The notes beneath the pieces are model-generated. The model was not told where the DNA came from. It was given only the letters and a program-made list of their open reading frames with translations, and did no database searches. Below, one piece after another: positions 40,933 through 49,892 of a DNA stretch of 64,000 nucleotides. The translations under genes and the position numbers were made by a program. The stretch comes from Pseudomonas sp. PDNC002 (GTDB taxonomy: Bacteria; Pseudomonadota; Gammaproteobacteria; Pseudomonadales; Pseudomonadaceae): positions 1,185,501 through 1,249,500 of the forward strand of contig NZ_CP070356.1 of assembly GCF_016919445.1 (NCBI RefSeq), written 5' to 3'. Position 1 is the first letter of the stretch, and each line of letters begins with the position of its first letter.

Positions 40933-40962
40933 GTTTCCCCTTACGCCGTGTTTGATTTCCGC

Positions 40963-41241
40963 GTAGGAGCGGGCTCTATCCGCGATTGGCTTCCGGCGCG
41001 TGTGGGAAGCTTCGCGGACAAGGTCCGCTCCTACGAGATGCTTCTGCGTTTGGGTCGGCCCTCACCCTGACCCTCTCCCAGGGGGAGAGGGGACTGTCCT
41101 GAGCGAGCTGCTCATTCGGCGTTCGCCGGCTGATTCAGAAACATCCCCAAAGCGCCGAACGGCTCCCTCTCCCCTTGGGAGAGGGCTGGGGTGAGGGGAA
41201 AGCATCGGCACGGGCTTCCCAAGAAAGACAGTCGCTCCCAC
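40963..41241. repeat. REP pair joined to long-form MITE-like element, copy 7
   Basis: A REP pair (GCGTAGGAGCGGGCTC... to ...GGTCCGCTCCTAC, 40963-41035) runs directly into a 213-bp element (41029-41241) that is almost identical to the copy at 24988-25202. The two share the CTCCTACG at the junction. This fills most of the 325-bp gap between the second DUF1161 gene and the lipoprotein gene; nothing else is seen there. Confidence 0.9.
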
Positions 41242-41257
41242 GAAGCCTGCGATTCCG

Positions 41258-41686
41258 CTAGAACGGCCCGCAACTCACCGCGCCCTGGAAATCCGTTTTC
41301 GCCACCAGCGTGCCGTTGGCGTCGGTCAGCAGCGCCAGGGCGCTGCGTAGCTGCGGGCGCAGTTCCAGTTGGTAGCGCTGGCCAGCGGCGAAGTCGTCGT
41401 AGGTCACCTTGACCCGGCAGGTCAGCTCCGAAGGGTCGCTCATCGCGCCCATGCCGCCGCCGCTGGGAATCTCGTACTGGAAGCGCACCACCAGCTCATG
41501 CCGGCCCGGCGTCACCTGGTAGAAGCGGCCGTCGTTCACTGGCTTGCCGTCCAGGCGCTCGGCCATCAGGGTCTTGCCCGGCGTGGTGTAGAGATCGACC
41601 CACGCCATCTGCGGATCGTGGGGAGGCAGCGGGCTGGCGCAGCCGCCCAGCAGGGCGAGCGTCAGCAGCAGGTAGCGCGGGCGCAT
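41258..41686 (-). CDS. Small lipoprotein of unknown function, paralogue 1
   Basis: A 142-aa protein with a lipoprotein signal peptide ending in the lipobox LGGC (Cys16), so it should be lipid-anchored in the envelope. The mature part shares with the neighbouring gene the pattern MAWVDLYT ... FYQVTPGRHELVVRFQYE ... C.V.Y.DF.AGQRYQLE, a beta-rich, PEGA-like appearance. I do not recognise the family. Probably an operon with the paralogue upstream at 41735. Confidence 0.85.
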   Translation of the reverse strand: MRPRYLLLTLALLGGCASPLPPHDPQMAWVDLYTTPGKTLMAERLDGKPVNDGRFYQVTPGRHELVVRFQYEIPSGGGMGAMSDPSELTCRVKVTYDDFAAGQRYQLELRPQLRSALALLTDANGTLVAKTDFQGAVSCGPF

Positions 41687-41734
41687 GGGGATCCACCGTG
41701 AGTGAGTTCACTCCACAGCATAAACCCCGCGACG

Positions 41735-42151
41735 TCAGGCGTGGTCGCAACCCCGTTCGCGGCCACGGGCGATCTCGCCGCCCTGGGCGTTGTAGAGCTT
41801 GGCCCAGGGGCGGAAGCCGATGCTGCCGGTCTCCAGGCGGTAGCGCTGGCCGGCGCTGAAATCCTTGTACTGCACCGTCATCTCGCAATCGCGCCACAGC
41901 GCCTCGTCCACCGGGCCGATGTCCACCGGCTCGACCTGGAACTGGAAGCGCACGCGCAACTCGTGGGAGCCGGGGTCGACTTCGAAGTAGCGCGTGCTGG
42001 ACCAGTCCTTGCTGTCCACCTGCATCGCCGCCAGGTCGCTCTGGCTATTGGTGTCCAGGTCGACCCAGGCGCGGTTCGGGTCCGGCTGGGGCATCAGCAT
42101 GGAACAGCCGCTCAGGGCGAGTAGTCCGGCAGGAATGAGGAGGGTGCGCAT
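41735..42151 (-). CDS. Small lipoprotein of unknown function, paralogue 2
   Basis: A 138-aa protein with lipobox LSGC (Cys16). It is related to the product of the next gene (RAWVDLDT, RYFEVDPGSHELRVRFQFQ, KDFSAGQRYRLETG), so the pair arose by duplication. Divergent from the aminopeptidase gene with 65 bp between starts. Function unknown; the ordered series of conserved short segments suggests a beta-sandwich. Confidence 0.85.
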   Translation of the reverse strand: MRTLLIPAGLLALSGCSMLMPQPDPNRAWVDLDTNSQSDLAAMQVDSKDWSSTRYFEVDPGSHELRVRFQFQVEPVDIGPVDEALWRDCEMTVQYKDFSAGQRYRLETGSIGFRPWAKLYNAQGGEIARGRERGCDHA

Positions 42152-42216
42152 CGGTGTGGCTCCTGGTCAGAAAGGGGCGGCAGCGGGCGGACCAGGCGCT
42201 GTGCTATGTTCCGCGC

Positions 42217-43308
42217 ATGCCCTTCCGCCTTCTTATCCCGACACTCGACCGCCGCCTGTGCCGCTGGGTTCCCTGCCTGGCCATCTGGGCGCTGAGCGGT
42301 TGTTCCACGGTGGGTTACTACGGCCAGTTGGCGAACGGCCAGTTGCGCCTGCTCGCCGCCCGCGAACCGGTGGCCGAGGTGGTCGCCGACCCGAGCCGCG
42401 ACCCCGCGCTGCGCCAGCGTCTGGAGCTGTCCCAGGAGGCCCGTGACTTCGCCAGCGCCGAGCTGGGCCTGCCGGACAACCAGAGCTATCGCCTCTACGC
42501 CGATATCCACCGGCCCAACGTGGTGTGGAACGTCTTCGCCACGCCGGAGCTGTCACTGCAGCCGCTGACCCACTGCTTCCCCATTGCCGGTTGTGTGGCC
42601 TATCGCGGCTACTACGGCGCCGAGGGCGCGCAGGCCGAAGCCAACCGCCTGAAGGGCGAGGGACTGGACGTCTACATCGGCGGCGTCGAGGCCTACTCGA
42701 CCCTGGGCTGGTTCAACGACCCGATCCTCAGCAGCATGATGCGCTGGGGCGACCAGCGCCTGGCGGAAACCATCTTCCACGAGCTGGCGCACCAGAAGTT
42801 CTACCTGCCCGGTGACACCGCCTTCAACGAATCCTACGCCTCGTTCGTCGAGGAAGAAGGTGGCCGCCGCTGGCGCGCTGCGCGGAACCTGCCGGATGAA
42901 TCGCCGCTGCTGGATGAGCAGCGCAAGCGCTTCACGCAGTTGGTGCTCGATACCCGCGAGCGTTTGCACGCGCTGTACGTCAGCCCACGCAGTGACGCGG
43001 AAAAGCGCGCCGGCAAGGCCGCCGAGTTCGAGCGTCTGCGCCACGACTATGCACAGATGCGTGATCAGGATTGGGGCGGCAAGGCGCCGTTCGACGCCTG
43101 GGTCAACGGCCCGATGAACAACGCCAAGCTGCTGCCCTTCGGGCTGTATGACCAGTGGGTACCGGCGTTTGCGACGTTGTTCAGGCAGGTCGGCGGAAAT
43201 TGGCCAGCGTTCTATGCGCGGGTGGAGAAGCTCGGGGCCCTGCCGGCGGATGAGCGCAAGGCGGCGTTGGAAAAGCTGAAGGCCGGGGCGTTCGTCAGCT
43301 TTCGGTGA
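42217..43308 (+). CDS. Putative zinc aminopeptidase lipoprotein
   Basis: A 363-aa protein of the family annotated as predicted aminopeptidase (Pfam Aminopep, formerly DUF2265). It has a lipoprotein-like N-terminus with ALSGC (Cys near 29) and a gluzincin-like zinc motif HELAHQ (near residue 188) followed by a downstream glutamate in FNESYASFVEEEG. It should be anchored in the envelope facing the periplasm. Substrate is unknown. The ATG at 42217 is chosen because the signal sequence starts there. Confidence 0.88.
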   Translation: MPFRLLIPTLDRRLCRWVPCLAIWALSGCSTVGYYGQLANGQLRLLAAREPVAEVVADPSRDPALRQRLELSQEARDFASAELGLPDNQSYRLYADIHRPNVVWNVFATPELSLQPLTHCFPIAGCVAYRGYYGAEGAQAEANRLKGEGLDVYIGGVEAYSTLGWFNDPILSSMMRWGDQRLAETIFHELAHQKFYLPGDTAFNESYASFVEEEGGRRWRAARNLPDESPLLDEQRKRFTQLVLDTRERLHALYVSPRSDAEKRAGKAAEFERLRHDYAQMRDQDWGGKAPFDAWVNGPMNNAKLLPFGLYDQWVPAFATLFRQVGGNWPAFYARVEKLGALPADERKAALEKLKAGAFVSFR

Positions 43309-43317
43309 GTGGCTTTT

Positions 43318-43385
43318 GTAGGAGCGGAGCTTCTCCGCGAGCAACGGCGTGTGTGGATGGATTCGCGGACAAGGTCCGCTCCTAC
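43318..43385. repeat. REP pair (Pseudomonas type)
   Basis: GTAGGAGCGGAGCTTCTCCG and the inverted ACAAGGTCCGCTCCTAC behind the aminopeptidase gene. Confidence 0.88.
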
Positions 43386-43398
43386 ACGCGGGATTCTT

Positions 43399-43550
43399 CC
43401 CTCACCCCAGCCCTGGCAGCGCGCCCCGCTCCAGAGGGAGAGGGGGTCGTTCTGCGTAGATGGAAATGACTGAGCTCGCCGGCGGGCATCGAGGTGTCAG
43501 AGCGCTCCGGACAGTCCCCTCTCCCTTCGGGAGAGGGTTAGGCTGAGGGG
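43399..43550. repeat. MITE-like element, copy 8
   Basis: CCCTCACCCCAGCCCTGGCA on the left, with the GCGCGCCCCGCTCC block also seen in copy 5, and GGGAGAGGGTTAGGCTGAGG on the right. It fills the gap before the DUF1254 gene end. Confidence 0.85.
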
Positions 43551-43575
43551 CTCTTGAGCGACCGCACTGTCGCCC

Positions 43576-44994
43576 TCAGACCCGCTCCACCCCCGGCATC
43601 TTCCACGTCCCGCCCACTACCTGCTGCTCCGGCCCGTAGATCCGCAGGATGACGTTGAACGGCCCCTGCTTCGTCGACGGCAGCCAGTTCGCCTCCAGCG
43701 CCTTGCCCGGAGAATCCGCCTGGATGTACAGCGTCACCCCGCCATCGGCGTCGCGGACAAGGTGATCGCGGCTGCTCAGGCAGTAGCGCTGGATCGGGTT
43801 GTCCACCAGCTGCCGGTCCGGCAGGTCGTAGAGGGTGATCGACCAGAATTCCTTCGCTGGCGGCAACGCGTCGGCCGGGAAGTGCAGGCGGTAACGCTGG
43901 CCGCCCACCAGTGGTTGCTGGCTGATGTCGCTGCGCGTGCCGAAGTAGATCGCCTCCTCCACGCTGTTGCCATAGATGCCGCTGGCCGCCGCCGCGGCGC
44001 GGCTGAGGTAGTCGTTGTGCATCGCCGCGCGGGTGCCGAACAGGCCGGCGGAGGAACGCAGCGTCGCCACCTTCGCCTTCAGTTCCGCCACGCCCTGCTG
44101 GATGCCGGCGCCCAGCGCCGTGCGTTGCGCGGGCGAGAGGGCGGCTGGGTTGAAGGTCAGTCCGGCGCCGATGCCGACCTGGGCGAAGCGCTTGCGCAGT
44201 TCGACCTCGCTCGGGTCCACCGGGCAGAAGGCGAGGATCTGGTTCAGGTGCGGGATAAAGCCCGGTCCCAGGTCGCGGGGAAATTCCCACGGCAGCCACT
44301 GCACCGCCGGCGCGGCCGCTGGTGCCGCGCTGCCGGCGAACTCGTGCAGCGGGCGCAATCGGTACTGCTGCTGCAATTCGCGTACGGCCGGCAAGTCGTT
44401 GGCATCGCGCAGGCCGGTGCGGCCCAGGACCATGGCGATCTGCGTTTCGCTGCGCAGCACCTGGCGGATGCCGGCGGGCGTCTTGCCTTTCCAGTCCGGC
44501 CCGGCGATCAGATAGTCACCGGCTTCGCGGCCGGTGCTGAGCACGCCCACATAGCCGAAGTTGAAGGTGTACTGGTCCACGAGCTGGTGCACGTAGTAGC
44601 GGTCCTCGGCCACCGCCGGGACGCTCAGCACCCAGGGCTCGGCGCGCAGGTCGAGCCAGGCCCAGGAGTAGGGCGTGTCGTTGTTCGGCGTGACGATGTC
44701 GCGGTTCTTCGGCGTGAACAGTTCGCTGTAGTGGCGGAACACGCCGAAGCCGCCGACGTACTCCGGCGATTTCGCATCGAGCGCCTGCTTCTGCATCGTC
44801 TGGTAGTGCATCAGCATCGGGTAGGCGTAGAGCCACGCCTGGCGGACGGTTTCCTGGTCGGTTGTTTCCTGGGGCATGGCAGGGTCACTCGCCTGGGATG
44901 CGGAAGCCGCGAGCAGCCAGTTGGGAAGCGCCAGGCCGAAGCCGAGCGCACCGCTGGCGCCGATGAGACGGCGGCGGGTCAGGGTCGGGTTCAT
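43576..44994 (-). CDS. DUF1254/DUF1214 exported protein, Tat-type signal
   Basis: A 472-aa protein with a twin-arginine-type signal (TRRRLIGASGALGFGLALP) and the two-part DUF1254 (about 50-190, YPMLMHYQTMQKQAL, TPNNDTPYSWAWLDL) and DUF1214 (about 340-455, WSITLYDLPDRQLVDNP) architecture. Family members are exported proteins of unknown activity, often near lipid or polymer metabolism genes. It follows its paralogue by 3 bp and shares the NNDT.YS.A.LDLR core with it, but the signal differs (Tat here, Sec there). Confidence 0.9.
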   Translation of the reverse strand: MNPTLTRRRLIGASGALGFGLALPNWLLAASASQASDPAMPQETTDQETVRQAWLYAYPMLMHYQTMQKQALDAKSPEYVGGFGVFRHYSELFTPKNRDIVTPNNDTPYSWAWLDLRAEPWVLSVPAVAEDRYYVHQLVDQYTFNFGYVGVLSTGREAGDYLIAGPDWKGKTPAGIRQVLRSETQIAMVLGRTGLRDANDLPAVRELQQQYRLRPLHEFAGSAAPAAAPAVQWLPWEFPRDLGPGFIPHLNQILAFCPVDPSEVELRKRFAQVGIGAGLTFNPAALSPAQRTALGAGIQQGVAELKAKVATLRSSAGLFGTRAAMHNDYLSRAAAAASGIYGNSVEEAIYFGTRSDISQQPLVGGQRYRLHFPADALPPAKEFWSITLYDLPDRQLVDNPIQRYCLSSRDHLVRDADGGVTLYIQADSPGKALEANWLPSTKQGPFNVILRIYGPEQQVVGGTWKMPGVERV

Positions 44995-44997
44995 GGC

Positions 44998-46356
44998 TTA
45001 CTCCTTGGTGGCGATCGGCTGGGTGCCGACGGGCTGGACGGCCGGCGGCTGGTATTCGCCCTTGAGCGCTTTTTCCTGCGGCAGGTACATGCGCAGGATC
45101 AGGTTGAACGGCCCCGGCGGCGCCGGCAGCCAGTTGTCGGTACCGGCCGGCTGGGCATGCTGGATGGTCAGGGTCAGGCCGCCATCGGCGTCCTTCTTCA
45201 GGTCGCTGGCGCTGTTGATGGCGTAGCGGTTGAGCGGGTTCGCCGCGAGCATCTGGGTCTTGCCGTCGTAGAGCGTGACGGACCAGAAGGCATCCACCGG
45301 CGGCAGCTGGCCGGGGGCGAAGTGCAGGCTGTAGGCGCGGCTGCCGTCCAGTGCCTGCCCGGTAGCGTCGACGCGGGTGAGCGGGTACATCGCCTCGGCG
45401 GGGTCGTTGGCGTAGATGTACCTCCAGGCGACCGCCGCGCGCGTCAGGTCGTCGTTGCCGTAGTGGCCGATATTGGTCGGCGAATTCTGCCAGCCGTTCA
45501 CCGGCGCGGCGAAGCGCTCGGTGGCGGCGAGGATCTTCTCGCGGCCGTCCTGGGCGCCCTGCTCCACCGCCTGGGCGATGTCCGCAGGCAGCTGCTTCGC
45601 GTCGAAGGGTTTGCCGGTGCCCACGCCGATCTGCGCGAACTGCTTCAGCCGCTCCTGTTCTTCCGGAGTCCAGGCGTGCCAGGCCGACAGGCCGTTGAAG
45701 TCGATGAAGGCGTTTTCCGCCGGGCCTTCCTTGGTCGGCAGGTATTCCGGCACGTCCATCTTGTGCGGCAGCAGTGTCGGCTTGGTGCTGCGCAGCTTGT
45801 AGCCGTCCATCACGGCCTTCGCCGCGTCGAGGTCGGCTTCGCCATCGACCGCGGTGCGGCCGAGCAGGAAGACGATGCGGCTGGGCGAACGGATCACCTG
45901 GCCCGTGAAGTCTTCGGGCACCTGGCCATCCCAGTCGGGACCGGCGATCAGGAAACTGCCCGCCGCGCGCCCGGTGGCGCGGGTGCCGATGTAGTCGAGG
46001 TTGTTGGTGCGCATGTCGATCAGCTGGAAGCTGTAGTAGCGCTGCGGCACGGCCGGCACGTCGAGGACCACCGGGTGCTCGCGCAGGTCGAGCAGCGCGT
46101 AGGAGTAGAGCGTGTCGTTGTTCGGCGAGACCACGGTGCGGTCTTCCGGGCCGAGCAGCGCGGTCTTGTTGTACAGGTAATTGACCGGCAGCTTGGCGGC
46201 GATGGCCTGCAGGGTCTTGCCGTGCTCGGCGGTGGCGAAGGCGAACAGATAGGCCTGCGAGGCCAGTTCGCGGGCTTGTTGCGGAGTCGGCCCGGCGGCC
46301 CAGGCGTGGCCGGCGAGCAGGGGCAGAAGGGCGAGCGCGGGCAGCCATGGGCGCAT
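44998..46356 (-). CDS. DUF1254/DUF1214 exported protein, Sec-type signal
   Basis: A 452-aa paralogue of the next gene, with an ordinary Sec signal peptide (WLPALALLPLLAGHAWA) at the ATG at 46356; GAGGAA lies upstream. The DUF1254 half contains VVSPNNDTLYSYALLDLREH, the DUF1214 half WSVTLYDGKTQMLAANPLNRYAI. It is 135 bp behind the hydroxyacyl-CoA dehydrogenase gene on the same strand, so it could be in that transcript. No catalytic residues can be named. Confidence 0.9.
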   Translation of the reverse strand: MRPWLPALALLPLLAGHAWAAGPTPQQARELASQAYLFAFATAEHGKTLQAIAAKLPVNYLYNKTALLGPEDRTVVSPNNDTLYSYALLDLREHPVVLDVPAVPQRYYSFQLIDMRTNNLDYIGTRATGRAAGSFLIAGPDWDGQVPEDFTGQVIRSPSRIVFLLGRTAVDGEADLDAAKAVMDGYKLRSTKPTLLPHKMDVPEYLPTKEGPAENAFIDFNGLSAWHAWTPEEQERLKQFAQIGVGTGKPFDAKQLPADIAQAVEQGAQDGREKILAATERFAAPVNGWQNSPTNIGHYGNDDLTRAAVAWRYIYANDPAEAMYPLTRVDATGQALDGSRAYSLHFAPGQLPPVDAFWSVTLYDGKTQMLAANPLNRYAINSASDLKKDADGGLTLTIQHAQPAGTDNWLPAPPGPFNLILRMYLPQEKALKGEYQPPAVQPVGTQPIATKE

Positions 46357-46491
46357 GACGTGTTCCTCGTTGTTTTTATGGATGCCCGACACCGTGGGTG
46401 CGCCGGCAGTGGGCATCACCGCAGAGTGCTTCACGCCGAGCTGCCGGCCGTAAGCGCCAGCGGACAGAAAACGATCATCGCCGCTGGCGGA

Positions 46492-48066
46492 TCACTCCGC
46501 CCGATCGGGGCTGTGCAGCGGCAAGTCTAGTTGCACGCGGCGGCGCAGCCAGGGGCTGGGCCGGTAGCGCGCCTCGCCGTAGCAGGCCTGCAGGCCCTGG
46601 AGGATGGTGAGGATGCGCGCCGCGCCGTAGTGCTCGCCGAAGGCCAGCGGGCCGAAGGGATAGCCCAGCGCCAGTTGCACCGCACGGTCGAGAGTCACCG
46701 GCGTGGCGATGCCACGCTGGGCGATCTCGCAGCCGAGGTTGACGATGCCGGCGATCACCCGCTGGCAGATGAAGCCGGGCGAATCGTTGATCACTTCCAC
46801 CGGCACCCCGTCGCTGCCCAGCGCCTGGCGTGCCTGGGCTTCGAGTTGCGGATCGAGCGCCGGCTGGCGCATCAGCACGCGGCGGCGGTCCAGCTCGGTG
46901 AAGGTTTCCAGCGCCAGGCTGCGTTCCGCCGGCAGGCCGAGGGCGTCGATGCGGGTGCTGGCATCCACGCCCAGCGGCGTGACCAGGCAGATGGCGCGGG
47001 ATGACGGAGCCTCGCCGGTCTCCAGCACCACGCCGCCGAGGGTGAGGATCGCGGCGACGCGGTGGCGCAGCTCGGGGTCCTGGCTGTCGAGCCAGTACGG
47101 GCGATTGAGCAACACGGTGTCGTGCTGTTCTTCGGCTTCACGAACGGGCTGGCCGTCGCGATAGCGATAGAAGCCTTCGCCGCTCTTGCGCCCGAGCAGG
47201 CCGCCGGCGACACGTTGCGCGGCCAGCGGCGACGGGGTGTAGCGCGGGTCCTGGTAGAACTGCTGGTAGAGCGATTCCATCACCGCGTGGGAAACGTCCA
47301 GGCCGGTCAGGTCGAGCAGCTCGAAGGGCCCCATGCGAAAGCCCACGCCATCGCGCAGGATGCGGTCGATCTGCGCGGGGCTGGCGATGCCTTCGCCGAG
47401 GATGCGCAGCGCTTCGGTGCTGAAGGCGCGGCCGGCGTGGTTGACGATGAAGCCGGGGCTGTCCGGCGACACCGCCGGGAAGTGCCCGGCCTGCTCCGCC
47501 AGCCGACTCAGGCGACGCACCACCGACTCGTCGGTGCGCTGGCCGCGCACCACTTCGACGATGCGCATCAGCGTCACCGGGTTGAAGAAATGAAAGCCCG
47601 CGACCCGTTCCGGATGCCGGCAGCGCGCGGCGATGCGGGTGACCGACAGCGACGAGGTGTTGCTGGCGAGCACGGCGTCTGGCGCTACGCGTTTTTCCAG
47701 CTCCGCCAGCAACGCCTGCTTGGCCCCGAGGTCCTCGATGATGGCCTCGATCAACAGGTCGCAGTCGGCCAGCTCATCGAGGCTGTGGGTCGGCAGCAGG
47801 CGCTGCATCGTCGCCGCCAGCGCCTCCGGGCTGAGCTTGCCCTTGGCCACCGCGCGCTCCAGCAGCTCGCGGTTGAAGCCCAGGGCCTGCTCCACGGTCT
47901 GCGGGTTGCTGTCGTACAGGCGCACCGGCAGGCCGGCGCCGGCGAACAGCTGGGCGATGCCACGGCCCATGGCGCCGGCGCCGACGACGCCGATACGGTT
48001 GAAGGACTCGGTCATGCGGCGGGTCTCGTCGTGCGAACCTGCTTCAACCATAGACGTTGTGCTCAC
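46492..48066 (-). CDS. 3-hydroxyacyl-CoA dehydrogenase (PaaH type, duplicated C-domain)
   Basis: NAD-dependent oxidation of 3-hydroxyacyl-CoA to 3-ketoacyl-CoA. The protein has the NAD motif GVVGAGAMGRGIAQLFAGAG, the NTSSLSVT catalytic segment and two C-terminal dehydrogenase domains (about 200-300 and 425-515), the long PaaH layout. GTG at 48066 overlaps the ligase TGA (GTGA) and follows AAAAGGA, giving 524 aa; an ATG at 48015 (MTESFNRIG) gives 507 aa and a more conventional N-terminus. Translationally coupled to the acyl-CoA ligase, so both act on one substrate class. Confidence 0.92.
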   Translation of the reverse strand: MSTTSMVEAGSHDETRRMTESFNRIGVVGAGAMGRGIAQLFAGAGLPVRLYDSNPQTVEQALGFNRELLERAVAKGKLSPEALAATMQRLLPTHSLDELADCDLLIEAIIEDLGAKQALLAELEKRVAPDAVLASNTSSLSVTRIAARCRHPERVAGFHFFNPVTLMRIVEVVRGQRTDESVVRRLSRLAEQAGHFPAVSPDSPGFIVNHAGRAFSTEALRILGEGIASPAQIDRILRDGVGFRMGPFELLDLTGLDVSHAVMESLYQQFYQDPRYTPSPLAAQRVAGGLLGRKSGEGFYRYRDGQPVREAEEQHDTVLLNRPYWLDSQDPELRHRVAAILTLGGVVLETGEAPSSRAICLVTPLGVDASTRIDALGLPAERSLALETFTELDRRRVLMRQPALDPQLEAQARQALGSDGVPVEVINDSPGFICQRVIAGIVNLGCEIAQRGIATPVTLDRAVQLALGYPFGPLAFGEHYGAARILTILQGLQACYGEARYRPSPWLRRRVQLDLPLHSPDRAE

Positions 48067-49694
48067 GCGGTGGTCCTTTTCGCCAGCTCCAGGTCGCGCA
48101 GCTGACGGCGCAGCAACTTGCCGACGCTGGTCTTGGGCAGCTCGTCGAGTACCTCGACGAAGCTCGGCACCTTGTAGCCGGTGAGGTGCTCGCGGCAGTG
48201 GGCGATGATCTGCGCCGGCGCCAGCGACTCATCCTTGAGGCTGACGAACAGTTTCACCGACTCGCCCTTGCGCTCGTCCGGCACGCCGATGGCCACGCAC
48301 TCGCGCACGCCGGGGTGGCGCATCACGGCGTCTTCCACCTCGTTGGGGAACACGTTGAAGCCCGACACCAGGATCATGTCCTTCTTGCGGTCGACGATCT
48401 TCAGCATGCCATTGGCGTCCAGTTCGGCGATGTCGCCGGTCTTCAGCCAGCCGTCCGCGGTCAGCCCCTGGGCGCTTTCCTCCGGGCGCTGCCAGTAGCC
48501 CTGCATCACCTGCGGGCCGCGCAGCCACAGCTCGCCGGGCTGGTCCGGGCCGCTGTCGTTGCCCTCCTCGTCCACGGTGCGCAGCTCGGTATCCACCAGC
48601 GCCTGGCCGACGTAGCCCTCGCGATACGGGCTGTGCAGCGTGCCGGTCGAGACCACGGGCGACGCCTCGGTGAGCCCGAAACCTTCGCGCACCGGCGCGC
48701 CGGTCGCGGCCTCCCAGCGCCGGCCCACTTCGCGGTTCAGCGGCGCACCGCCGGAGGTCACCCACTTCAGGTGGCTGAAGTCGATGCCGGGGAAATCCGG
48801 GTGGTTCATCAGGCCGACGAACAGGGTGTTGATCCCGCTCATCAGGGTGAAGGGGTAGCGGCGCATGGCGCCGATGATCTCGTCGAGGTTGCGGCCGTCG
48901 CGGATGAACACCGTGTGCAGGCCCATCCCCACCGAGGACAGCAGGTTCGTCGAGAACGCCATGATGTGGTACAGCGGCAGCGGCGCGATGCGCACGTCGG
49001 TGGCGGGCTCCAGCAGGCCGGGGCGCAGGAACAGTTCCAGGGTCTGCACGACGTTGGCGATCAGGCTGCGGTGGCTGAGCATCGCGCCCTTGGAGACGCC
49101 GGTGGTGCCGCCGGTGTATTGCAGCAGTGCGAGGCGATCCAGCCCCGGCTCGATTTGCACCTGCGGCGCCTCGGCGCCCAGGCGCAGGGCCTGCTGGAAG
49201 CGCGTGCAGTCGGCTTCGTCGCTGTCGAACTGCGGGCGCTCCATGTCGTCGATGGAGGTCAGCAGGATCTGCCGCACCTCGCTGTGCGCCTGTACGCCGC
49301 GCAGCAGCGGCAGCAGGCGGTCGAGCAGCAATACGGCGCTGGCGCCGGAGTCGGCCAACTGGTGGCGCAGCTCGCTGGCGGTGTACTGCGGATTGGTGTT
49401 CACCAGCACCACGCCGGCCTTCAGCGCGCCGAAGGTGGCGATGGGGTACTGCAGGGAGTTGGGCAGCATCAGCGCCAGGCGATCGCCGGGTTGCAGGCCG
49501 GCGTGATGGCGCAGGTAGCGGGCGAAGGCGTCGGCCCGACGGTCCAGTTCGGCGAAGGTGAGATGGCTGTCGCCGCAGGAGAACGCGTGGCGTTCGGGGA
49601 ACTCGCGGCAGGCACGTTGCAGCAGGTCGTACAGGTTCTGGTAGGCGTGGCGGGCGATCTCGCTGGCCACGTATCCGGTCGCAATGGCAGGCAT
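48063..49694 (-). CDS. Acyl-CoA ligase (AMP-forming), FadD-like
   Basis: Activates a carboxylic acid to its CoA thioester through an acyl-adenylate. The 543-aa protein has the AMP-binding signature QYTGGTTGVSKGAML, the GFGLTEASPVV motif, the DGWLKTGDIAELD hinge and a C-terminal PKTSVGKLLRR with the catalytic lysine. It resembles long-chain fatty-acid ligases but the substrate is not determined. GGAGAAG precedes the ATG at 49694. Divergent from an IclR gene; a shared 17-bp motif lies 40 bp upstream of its start. Confidence 0.93.
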   Translation of the reverse strand: MPAIATGYVASEIARHAYQNLYDLLQRACREFPERHAFSCGDSHLTFAELDRRADAFARYLRHHAGLQPGDRLALMLPNSLQYPIATFGALKAGVVLVNTNPQYTASELRHQLADSGASAVLLLDRLLPLLRGVQAHSEVRQILLTSIDDMERPQFDSDEADCTRFQQALRLGAEAPQVQIEPGLDRLALLQYTGGTTGVSKGAMLSHRSLIANVVQTLELFLRPGLLEPATDVRIAPLPLYHIMAFSTNLLSSVGMGLHTVFIRDGRNLDEIIGAMRRYPFTLMSGINTLFVGLMNHPDFPGIDFSHLKWVTSGGAPLNREVGRRWEAATGAPVREGFGLTEASPVVSTGTLHSPYREGYVGQALVDTELRTVDEEGNDSGPDQPGELWLRGPQVMQGYWQRPEESAQGLTADGWLKTGDIAELDANGMLKIVDRKKDMILVSGFNVFPNEVEDAVMRHPGVRECVAIGVPDERKGESVKLFVSLKDESLAPAQIIAHCREHLTGYKVPSFVEVLDELPKTSVGKLLRRQLRDLELAKRTTA

Positions 49695-49733
49695 CGACTT
49701 CTCCGTACTTTTTCTCTGAGCTTCGAATTGTTG

Positions 49734-49750
49734 TTCTGCACAGTGAAACA
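49734..49750. promoter_or_regulatory. Candidate IclR-type operator, site 1
   Basis: TTCTGCACAGTGAAACA, in the 198-bp gap between the divergent ligase and IclR genes. Its reverse complement recurs with one change at 55642-55658 before the fused beta-oxidation gene. TTC...GAA gives it partial dyad symmetry. Confidence 0.6.
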
Positions 49751-49892
49751 GCGTGTCGAAATTGATGGTATGCGATAGGCTTGCCTGGCGCAACGAGCAG
49801 GCCCGGACCGCTACGGGGAATGCGGTCGATCTGCTATCGTTCGCCCGCGCCGCGCGCGGCGCTCGCCCACCCGAATACCCCGCCGAGGCCCC

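Noticed and set aside
43762..46530. 922-codon plus-strand open frame across the DUF1254 pair
   Set aside because: It runs antisense through two recognised exported proteins and is rich in Arg, Val, Gly and His as expected of a mirror frame; no domain or signal peptide is seen.
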